Shown here: positions 1 to 4,656 of the stretch, one piece after another
Position numbering within the stretch: position 1 is the first letter of the stretch
Layout of the letters: every line of letters begins with the position of its first letter
Assembly (NCBI GenBank): GCA_002492075.1
Contig: DKXD01000084.1
Coordinates: forward strand, 1 to 5,062
DNA length: 5,062 nucleotides
Origin: Ruminococcaceae bacterium UBA7135
Lineage (GTDB): Bacteria > Bacillota > Clostridia > Oscillospirales > Ruminococcaceae
Reading direction: 5' to 3'
Position numbers and translations under genes: made by a program
The notes under the pieces: generated by a model
Told to the model about the DNA's origin: nothing
Database searches by the model: none
The model's input: the letters and a program-made list of their open reading frames with translations, nothing else

Positions 1-247
1 AAACCCGTTAGTCGGCAGCGAGAAGCAATCCGAAGAGCTTATAAATTACCTGCTGAACGACTTTGAGGAAAATCCCACCAAAATCTGGGAAAGCAACATA
101 TTCGGCAAATCGCTTTCCGACCTCGTAAACGAGGGCTTGCACAACAAGCTGAACCGTATGCCGGTAGACGCGCGTCTGAAGCTTCAGGAAACCATTCAGC
201 GTATTATAAACGACGGCTGCGGCGGACTTATCTGCATTATTCTATGA
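1..247 (+). CDS. spoIVA: Stage IV sporulation protein A, C-terminal fragment
   Basis: This is the 3' end of spoIVA, cut by the left edge; the frame runs from base 2 and stops at TGA 245-247, giving 81 residues. SpoIVA is an ATP-hydrolysing protein that polymerises on the forespore outer membrane and forms the basement layer of the spore coat. The fragment carries the well-conserved C-terminal region of the family: NPLVGSEKQSEELINYLL at its start, the segment around KIWESNIFGKSLSDLVNEG in the middle, and the ending GGLICIIL (GGLIAIIL in Bacillus subtilis as I remember it). The B. subtilis protein is about 492 residues, so roughly one sixth is present; the Walker motifs and ATPase domain lie outside the window. 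In Bacillus the C-terminal region is linked to localisation through SpoVM. A stem-loop at 294-315 follows, so the gene appears to be the last in its unit. The identification is from recognised sequence and is very likely right. Confidence 0.95.
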   Translation, partial: NPLVGSEKQSEELINYLLNDFEENPTKIWESNIFGKSLSDLVNEGLHNKLNRMPVDARLKLQETIQRIINDGCGGLICIIL

Positions 248-293
248 AACTCCCGCACATACGGCACATTGATCCTCCTTATTATATTACTCA

Positions 294-322
294 CGGCAGA
301 CCTTGCGGTCTGCCGACCTTTT
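294..322 (+). terminator. Probable terminator of spoIVA
   Basis: A perfect 9-bp stem (CGGCAGACC 294-302 with GGTCTGCCG 307-315) has a 4-base loop TTGC. A short T run (TTTT 319-322) follows after three other bases. It lies 46 bases after the spoIVA stop and 9 bases before the perR -35 element, so it would separate the two units. The T run is modest, so termination may be incomplete and some spoIVA transcription could enter perR. Confidence 0.75.
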
Positions 323-324
323 AC

Positions 325-353
325 TTGACAAAAAAGCGATAGTATGCTATAAT
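325..353 (+). promoter_or_regulatory. Sigma-A promoter of perR
   Basis: TTGACA (325-330) and TATAAT (348-353) are both exact consensus hexamers with the ideal 17-base spacer. TG at 345-346 gives an extended -10 element. The start site should fall near 360, leaving a leader of about 70 bases before the ATG at 429. A promoter this strong in front of a regulator gene would be expected to need repression; the overlapping Per-box-like palindrome could supply it. Confidence 0.9.
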
Positions 354-361
354 AATGATAC
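347..361. promoter_or_regulatory. Per-box-like operator overlapping the perR -10
   Basis: The 15 bases CTATAATAATGATAC match the Bacillus Per box TTATAATNATTATAA at 11 of the 14 defined positions; mismatches are at positions 1, 11 and 15. They match the Fur box (TGATAATNATTATCA) at only 9 of 14. The site covers the -10 hexamer and the expected start point, where a bound dimer would block RNA polymerase. Autorepression by PerR is known in B. subtilis. Part of the match is contributed by the TATAAT hexamer itself, so this is a good candidate and not proof. Confidence 0.6.
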
Positions 362-370
362 AAATTTTGC

Positions 371-401
371 TTTCTCTTCTTTGCTTCGCCGGAAGGAGAA
401 A
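371..401 (+). promoter_or_regulatory. Imperfect stem-loop in the perR leader
   Basis: TTTCTC (371-376) can pair with GAGAAA (396-401) and TTC (377-379) with GAA (392-394), with G395 bulged and a 12-base loop. The right arm holds a ribosome-binding-like GGAAGGAG (391-398) that lies 30 bases before the perR ATG, too far to serve it, and has no in-range start codon. No T run follows, so it is not a terminator. It may only shape or stabilise the leader; a regulatory role is speculative. Confidence 0.3.
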
Positions 402-428
402 AAATAAAATATAGAATGGGGGATCAAT

Positions 429-821
429 ATGCCCGAACTGAGAAAGAATTTCTCGCGGCAGCGCGAACTGATATACGAACAGGTAAAAAATCACCCCGTT
501 CACCCGACCGCCGACGAGGTATATTCCGCGCTGAAAAAGGATTGCCCCAACCTTAGTTTGGGAACCGTTTACCGAAACCTCAACCTGCTCTCGAAAAGCG
601 GTATGCTGATGAAGATACATATAGGCGGCGATAAGGATCGGTTCGACGGACGCACCGACGCACACTGCCACTTCTTCTGCGAAATTTGCGGCAGGGTGTT
701 CGATGTGGACGACGAAAGCATTCACGGCATTAAACAGCGTGTTTTCTTAAACGACGGGCATACCGTAACCGAAATGGGAATAAATCTTCGCGGAACGTGC
801 CGCGATTGCTCTAATAAATAA
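429..821 (+). CDS. perR: Peroxide-responsive repressor PerR (Fur family)
   Basis: This 130-residue Fur-family metalloregulator should act in the cytoplasm as a dimer that represses oxidative-stress genes and is inactivated by Fe-catalysed histidine oxidation. Residues 1-70 form the winged helix (recognition helix near LGTVYRNLNLL, 44-54) and the rest the metal and dimer domain. Against B. subtilis PerR every ligand sits at a constant offset of 12: H25 (H37), D73 (D85), H79 (H91), H81 (H93) and D92 (D104) for the regulatory metal, and C84, C87, C124 and C127 for structural zinc. The Asp at the D85 position favours PerR over Fur or Zur. The start at 429 is chosen because GGGGG at 418-422 lies 6 bases upstream and the N-terminus matches the family length. 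The gene has its own promoter and probable Per box, and converges on putP. The R at position 49 differs from the Asn of B. subtilis PerR, so Fur-like DNA specificity is a residual alternative. Confidence 0.9.
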   Translation: MPELRKNFSRQRELIYEQVKNHPVHPTADEVYSALKKDCPNLSLGTVYRNLNLLSKSGMLMKIHIGGDKDRFDGRTDAHCHFFCEICGRVFDVDDESIHGIKQRVFLNDGHTVTEMGINLRGTCRDCSNK

Positions 822-853
822 AAAACGCTCTCCCCCGCTATGCGGAGGAGAGC
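820..853. terminator. Bidirectional terminator between perR and putP
   Basis: A 12-base-pair hairpin with one C-A mismatch has arms GCTCTCCCCCGC (827-838) and GCGGAGGAGAGC (842-853) and a TAT loop. On the minus strand it starts 7 bases after the putP stop and is followed by G and six T residues (complement of 820-825), a classic intrinsic terminator. On the plus strand it starts 5 bases after the perR stop but is followed by ACGTTATTT, a weaker tail. It probably ends both convergent genes, putP more efficiently. Confidence 0.88.
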
Positions 854-860
854 ACGTTAT

Positions 861-2426
861 TTACTCTGCCGAACTGTCAGCGGGTTTCTCGTCGATATTC
901 TTTGCCGACGCGCGCTTAAACAAATCGTCTACCTGCGCCTTATCCACCTTAGTCATAAGCGACACCGCAATGATAGCCACCAGCGCAAGACCGAAAGCGG
1001 GCAAAATCGAAAATATTCCCGTATCTTTCAGTACCTTGACATTTTCCCAAACAATCACAGCCGCGCCGCCCGTAATTATACCGGCGACCGCGCCCGGCAT
1101 TGTCATTCTTTTCCAGAAAAGAGACAGCAGCATAACCGGTCCGAACGACGCGCCAAGTCCTGCCCACGCATAGGAGACCAATCCCATTACCGTGCTCTTC
1201 TCGTCAAGAGCGATAACATACGCTACCACCGCAACTACGATTATCGTTCCGCGCGATATCCACATCAGAGTTTTCTCGGATGCGTTCTTATTAAAGATCT
1301 TGAACATATCGTTGGTCACAGCCGACGCCGTAACAAGAAGCTGAGAATCCGCCGTACTCATAATTGCAGCCAGTATCGCCGAAAGAATGATACCGACTAT
1401 CAATGCGGGCAAAAGCGAGCTGGATAAGAACATAAATATCTTTTCTTTATCTCCAAGCTCGTTAAACTCGGCAAGCAGCTCTGCATTCTCGGGAGAGTGC
1501 AGGAACATCATTCCCAAGCCGCCCACGAGCACAGCCGCCGCCAAGGTCACAAACACCCAAATGACCGCGATACGGCGGGATTTCTTTATCATATCGCTGC
1601 TCTTTATCGCCATAAAGCGCACAAGGATATGCGGCATACCAAAGTAGCCCAGCCCCCACGCAAGTCCCGAAACGATAGTGGTTATCGCAAGTTTACCGTC
1701 GGGAGCGTGGATAAAGCTCCAATAATACTCCGTTATCTGATTGCCGCAGATAGCCGTGGTCTCGGAGAGCGCGTTCTGAAAAGCGTTGCCAAGGTCGGGC
1801 ACCTTAAACATCACCGCTATCGGCACAACGACAAGCGCCGCGAACATCAACATACCTTGAATAAGGTCCGTCCAGCACACCGCCAGAAATCCGCCGAGGA
1901 AAGTATACGATATAATGATAAGCGCACCGATCGTAAGGGATTTTGTATATTCAATGTCAAACACGAACTCAAACAGCTTCGCGCCGCCTCTGAACGCACT
2001 TGCGGTATAGATAAGGAAAAAGGAAAAGATTATCACCGCGCATACCAATCTCACTACGGGGGATTTGGTGAAGAAACGCTTTTGCAGATACTCCGGTATC
2101 GTAATCGCGTCGCCCGCCGCGTAGCTCATCTTGCGGAGCCGTTTCGCGACTATCAGCCAATTAAGGTATGTACCGATAAAAAGCCCGATCGCGACCCAGC
2201 TTTGCGTCATACCGCCCACCAGCACCGAGCCGGGCAGACCCATAAGCAGCCAGCCGCTCATATCGGAAGCCTGCGCGGATATCGCGGTAGTCCAGCTGCC
2301 GAGCTGTCTGCCGCCGAGGAAATAGTCCTTGGTGCTTTTCGATTTAAAGAAGCCCCAGATACCTATTCCCAGAATTATCAGCGCGTACAAAACGAACGCG
2401 ATGACCGTGAAAACATTAAATTTCAT
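861..2426 (-). CDS. putP: Sodium/proline symporter PutP
   Basis: This 521-residue membrane protein of the sodium:solute symporter (SSS) family imports L-proline with Na+ and should have about 13 transmembrane helices. Its length is close to E. coli PutP (502). The first helix spans about residues 6-27, then DYFLGGRQLG (34-43) and SDMSGWLLMGLPG (54-66), where A53, D55, M56 and S57 fall at E. coli numbering for the Na+ site. S357-T358 in MSTADSQLL corresponds to the second half of that site (S340, T341). Y140, W257 and Y261 (in WGLGYFGMPHILVRFMA) match the reported proline-binding Y140, W244 and Y248. A hydrophilic tail of about 30 residues ends the protein. The start MKFNVF is chosen because AGGAG (2435-2439) lies 8 bases upstream; a longer reading to 2486 would start upstream of the predicted transcript and adds an atypical N-terminus. 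It is monocistronic, with its own promoter and terminator. No putA lies in the window, so proline could serve as nutrient, osmolyte or Stickland substrate. Confidence 0.95.
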   Translation of the reverse strand: MKFNVFTVIAFVLYALIILGIGIWGFFKSKSTKDYFLGGRQLGSWTTAISAQASDMSGWLLMGLPGSVLVGGMTQSWVAIGLFIGTYLNWLIVAKRLRKMSYAAGDAITIPEYLQKRFFTKSPVVRLVCAVIIFSFFLIYTASAFRGGAKLFEFVFDIEYTKSLTIGALIIISYTFLGGFLAVCWTDLIQGMLMFAALVVVPIAVMFKVPDLGNAFQNALSETTAICGNQITEYYWSFIHAPDGKLAITTIVSGLAWGLGYFGMPHILVRFMAIKSSDMIKKSRRIAVIWVFVTLAAAVLVGGLGMMFLHSPENAELLAEFNELGDKEKIFMFLSSSLLPALIVGIILSAILAAIMSTADSQLLVTASAVTNDMFKIFNKNASEKTLMWISRGTIIVVAVVAYVIALDEKSTVMGLVSYAWAGLGASFGPVMLLSLFWKRMTMPGAVAGIITGGAAVIVWENVKVLKDTGIFSILPAFGLALVAIIAVSLMTKVDKAQVDDLFKRASAKNIDEKPADSSAE

Positions 2427-2434
2427 TATTTCAA

Positions 2435-2439
2435 CTCCT
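2435..2439 (-). promoter_or_regulatory. Ribosome binding site of putP
   Basis: AGGAG on the minus strand is separated by 8 bases from ATG at 2424-2426. It decides the start in favour of the 521-residue protein over an in-frame ATG at 2484-2486, which lies inside the predicted -35 element and so would not be on the transcript. Confidence 0.88.
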
Positions 2440-2457
2440 AATTGCATAATACACTTT

Positions 2458-2486
2458 ATTATAACATATTTTAGCGATAAATGCAA
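2458..2486 (-). promoter_or_regulatory. Sigma-A promoter of putP
   Basis: On the minus strand TTGCAT (2481-2486) and TATAAT (2458-2463) are separated by exactly 17 bases, with TG two bases before the -10 (extended -10). The start site should be near 2451, giving a leader of about 25 bases that contains the AGGAG ribosome binding site. Upstream sequence (2487-2520) is AT-rich apart from a short C/G patch. The -35 departs from consensus at two positions. Confidence 0.82.
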
Positions 2487-2523
2487 CAGTTTTTTGGGGA
2501 AAAATAAAATTTATCAATAACAG

Positions 2524-2556
2524 CGTACTCTCCCCCGCGAGGCGGGGGAGAGTACG
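2524..2556 (-). terminator. Hairpin terminator at the end of the four-gene operon
   Basis: This is a perfect 15-bp stem (2524-2538 with 2542-2556) around a GAG loop, with core CTCTCCCCCGC paired to GCGGGGGAGAG. It begins 25 bases after the stop of the nucleotidyltransferase gene on the minus strand. The following minus-strand tail (CTGTTATTGATAAATTTT) is T-rich but broken, not a clean T run, so it may work partly by stem strength. It shares its left-arm core with the 827-853 hairpin. It also lies upstream of the putP promoter and would insulate it. Confidence 0.72.
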
Positions 2557-2581
2557 GCAAATAAACGGATACAAACGTTAT

Positions 2582-3484
2582 TCAGTTCAGCGGAGTTTTG
2601 TAAATGCCGTGTTCAACATATTTTGCGAGCGTCTCTTGCGCCGCTTCGACCTCGCTCTCATACGTAATCCCGAACCAACGGCTGTTTGTGGGGATATCAA
2701 GGCACTTAAATCCGTTTTGTTTTATCTCTTTTCCCACACACTCGGCTATTGTTAGCTCCGATTTTGGCTCGTCCGTGTCGAGCAGGTCAAGAAAATCGGA
2801 GAGCTGCCGTTCGAGTATCGGCAAGAACTCTTTTTTAAAGCCCCACATACTCATTGAAGTAGTGTCATTATCACCGAGTATTCGCTCCTCGCCGTTAAAC
2901 TTGCCGCGTATAACGCCGTCCTCACCGCGCCGTATTCCCTTAGTTTCCTCAACGAGCGTCAGATAATGCTCCGCGTCTGTGCGGCAGATACCGCGGTTCA
3001 CTCCGCCGTTTTCGGAGAGCGTGTTTTTCAGCAAAAAGTCTATCGAACAGCTTGTACAAATCGGGTTTTTAAGAAAATCTCCCAGCAGCTTGAACGCGTC
3101 CGCGCCGTAAAAATCATCGGCGTTTATCACGGCAAACTCGCCGTTCAGAGCGTTCTTGCAGCACCAAAGCGCCTGCGCCGTGCCCCACGGCTTTGTGCGC
3201 GACGGAAAATCGGCTGCTCTTACGGGAAGTTGGTCGGGAGATTGAAACACATAATCGGTCTTGACGAGTTTTTCAACTCTCGCGCCGATCGTGCTTTTGA
3301 AAAGCTCCTCAATGTCCCTGCGGATTATAAAAAGAACTTGAGTAAAGCCGTTTTTTATCGCGTCGTGAACGGAATAGTCGATAAGCAACTCTCCGCTCGG
3401 TCCGAGCGGTTCAAGCTGCTTTATTCTCTCACCAAAGCGGCTGCCCATTCCCGCCGCCAATACTACTAAGGTCAATTCAGACAT
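2582..3484 (-). CDS. Sugar-phosphate-type nucleotidyltransferase
   Basis: This 300-residue protein has the N-terminal signature of the NTP-transferase fold (GT-A-like Rossmann), enzymes that join an NTP and a phosphorylated sugar or alcohol to give an activated nucleotide and pyrophosphate. The nucleotide loop is LAAGMGSRFG (9-18), K22 and Q23 follow, and LGPSGELLIDYSVHDA (27-42) is the conserved stretch after it. KPWGTAQA (98-105) is the next motif and INADDFYG (120-127) holds the metal-binding Asp residues. The C-terminal part ends with RWFGITYESE. I recognise the PLGPSGE / KPWGTA / NADDFYG combination as a distinct bacterial subgroup usually annotated only as nucleotidyltransferase; its substrate is not known to me. 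AGGAG (3491-3495) lies 6 bases before the ATG. It is the last gene of the operon, 17 bases after the flavodoxin stop. Uridylyl-, cytidylyl- or guanylyltransferase activity are all possible. Confidence 0.85.
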   Translation of the reverse strand: MSELTLVVLAAGMGSRFGERIKQLEPLGPSGELLIDYSVHDAIKNGFTQVLFIIRRDIEELFKSTIGARVEKLVKTDYVFQSPDQLPVRAADFPSRTKPWGTAQALWCCKNALNGEFAVINADDFYGADAFKLLGDFLKNPICTSCSIDFLLKNTLSENGGVNRGICRTDAEHYLTLVEETKGIRRGEDGVIRGKFNGEERILGDNDTTSMSMWGFKKEFLPILERQLSDFLDLLDTDEPKSELTIAECVGKEIKQNGFKCLDIPTNSRWFGITYESEVEAAQETLAKYVEHGIYKTPLN

Positions 3485-3501
3485 ATTGCTCTCCTTTTTA
3501 G

Positions 3502-4020
3502 TCAGATGTTGTTTAATGATTTTATCCAGACGTCTACGTCTATTTGAGATGTTATCTGCGTATTGCCGCCCGTGCTGTCGAACTGTATATCGAACTTATT
3601 GCGAAGCGCCGTGCCGCCGCACGCTTTCTTGAAATCCGCCATAACGTGACCTTTCCAGCCGCCGTGAGTCTGAAACGGAACTACTGTTCTGCCATTCCAG
3701 TCGAACATTTGCAGAAACGTTGAGACGGCGGGCGCATAAGTGTACCACCAAGTCGGAGTACCTATCGCGATAATATCGAAATCGTCAAGAATTAAATTTA
3801 CTTCTTTGCCGCTTGCCGCGTCAACAAAGCGAATTTCGGGCTGAAATCCGCTTTCTACCTCGCGCTGTCCTTGATCTACGATATCATTATAGCTTCCCGT
3901 GTAAGGAGTTGCGGTTTCGATTTTTACGACGCGCTCCGCGTCATACTTCTCCGCAATCCGCTTGGCTATTCTTTCGGTATTCCCCGACAGCGAATAGTAC
4001 ACAACAAGTAAACGTGCCAT
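3502..4020 (-). CDS. Flavodoxin family protein
   Basis: This 172-residue soluble protein has the flavodoxin alpha/beta fold that binds FMN. The phosphate-binding loop is SLSGNT (10-15) directly after the first strand LLVVYY (4-9). IAIGTPTWWYTYAP (84-97) supplies the second flavin loop, with W91-W92 and Y93 placed to stack on the isoalloxazine ring, and QTHGGWKGH (117-125) is the third loop. The length and TPTWW / THGG motifs fit the flavodoxin_4-type group seen in many anaerobes, whose members carry electrons or act as NAD(P)H-dependent quinone or nitro reductases; which applies here cannot be told. There is no signal peptide and no extra Fe-S domain. The start lies 3 bases after the stop of the SUKH gene, and the ribosome binding site AGGAGG (4032-4037) lies in the last codons of that gene, so translation is probably coupled. 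Confidence 0.9.
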   Translation of the reverse strand: MARLLVVYYSLSGNTERIAKRIAEKYDAERVVKIETATPYTGSYNDIVDQGQREVESGFQPEIRFVDAASGKEVNLILDDFDIIAIGTPTWWYTYAPAVSTFLQMFDWNGRTVVPFQTHGGWKGHVMADFKKACGGTALRNKFDIQFDSTGGNTQITSQIDVDVWIKSLNNI

Positions 4021-4023
4021 TAG

Positions 4024-4644
4024 CTACCGCTCCTCCTCAAAAATCGCTATCGCGTTTCTGTCCAAATCGTTACCCAAATCCTCAAAGACCTCCAACGACT
4101 CCTCAACGGATTTACCCGTGATCTTCGCGCGGTATTCATCGCTCAGATAGTTCAAGTGACAATGCCAGGTATCGCCGTTCATCATATCCTCGTCCCATTG
4201 CAGAGCGTCAAGCATCGCGTAGTACAAAAACTCGTCAAAATCTCTGCCGCAAAGCTCCGGCTCCTCAAAATCATCGTGGCGGTACAAAACGATTTTCGGC
4301 TCTGTGCCGCTTTCATAAACGAACAAATACAGATCACCTCTGCCCGTTTGAGCAAACGGAACGAGTTTTATCCCCTCACGGAGCATTTCGCCCTCATCTC
4401 CAGCTCTCCAAGAGAGCCATTCCTTAAGCTCCTCGGAGCGTTCGGATATCTCCTCAAAAAACAGCGGTTCGCAGTCGCCGTTCATCATCAAAAACGCTTT
4501 CGGGTCGTTGGTGTATTTGTCACGGACTTTTTGAAACTCGCCCAAGGTAAGTTCCAAATACTCCATTGCGCCCGTTTCGTAAATCTCGTGAAACTTTTTT
4601 GGGAATGTTACCCCAAAATGCTTTTCAACCTCTGCTAATTTCAT
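4024..4644 (-). CDS. SUKH (SMI1/KNR4) family protein
   Basis: This acidic 206-residue protein resembles the SUKH superfamily. VEKHFGVTFPKKFHEIYETG (6-25) fits the usual opening (helix, then the gh-x-hP-x-x-[FY] pattern). LVPFAQTGRGDLYLFVY (94-110) fits the central strands with the typical G-x-G-D, followed by IVLYRHDDFE (118-127) and the closing helix FDEFLYYAMLDAL (136-148). An extension of about 58 residues follows, starting WDEDMMNGDTWHCH and rich in Asp and Glu. SUKH proteins are often immunity proteins against nuclease or deaminase toxins in polymorphic toxin systems, and others have unassigned roles; no toxin gene is visible here. The start at 4644 is chosen because AGGAGG (4651-4656) lies 6 bases upstream; a longer reading to 4719 would overlap the previous gene by 65 bases with an atypical N-terminus. 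It is coupled to both neighbours. Family placement is by pattern only. Confidence 0.72.
   Translation of the reverse strand: MKLAEVEKHFGVTFPKKFHEIYETGAMEYLELTLGEFQKVRDKYTNDPKAFLMMNGDCEPLFFEEISERSEELKEWLSWRAGDEGEMLREGIKLVPFAQTGRGDLYLFVYESGTEPKIVLYRHDDFEEPELCGRDFDEFLYYAMLDALQWDEDMMNGDTWHCHLNYLSDEYRAKITGKSVEESLEVFEDLGNDLDRNAIAIFEEER
4032..4037 (-). promoter_or_regulatory. Ribosome binding site of the flavodoxin gene inside the upstream gene
   Basis: AGGAGG on the minus strand is encoded within the Glu-Glu-Glu-Arg codons that end the SUKH gene, 11 bases before the flavodoxin ATG. The placement implies that ribosomes finishing the SUKH gene sit over the start of the next one. Confidence 0.75.
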
Positions 4645-4650
4645 AGCGCA

Positions 4651-4656
4651 CCTCCT
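4651..4656 (-). promoter_or_regulatory. Ribosome binding site deciding the SUKH start
   Basis: A perfect AGGAGG on the minus strand overlaps the TAG stop (4655-4657) of the acetyltransferase gene and stands 6 bases before ATG 4642-4644. This selects the 206-residue start over the upstream in-frame ATG at 4717-4719 and indicates coupling of the two genes. Confidence 0.88.

Noticed and set aside
416..428. Alternative ATG at 416-418 just before the perR start
   Set aside because: It is in a different frame, overlaps the true ribosome binding site, and leads to a product with no match.
321..725. Minus-strand reading frame of 134 codons opposite perR
   Set aside because: It overlaps a fully supported PerR gene and its promoter, and its product shows no recognisable family.
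840..2441. Long plus-strand reading frames opposite putP, including one of 314 codons (1497-2441)
   Set aside because: They are antisense shadows of a clear putP gene. Their translations are rich in His, Arg and Lys with no recognisable domain, and none has a good ribosome binding site and family match.
2447..2463. Possible Per box at the putP promoter
   Set aside because: Only one half-site (TTATAAT) matches, and this is largely the -10 element; the other half shows almost no agreement.
2427..2486. N-terminal extension of PutP by 20 residues
   Set aside because: The upstream ATG lies inside the predicted -35 element and has no ribosome binding site, whereas the internal ATG has AGGAG at 8 bases and matches E. 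coli PutP numbering at the Na+ site.
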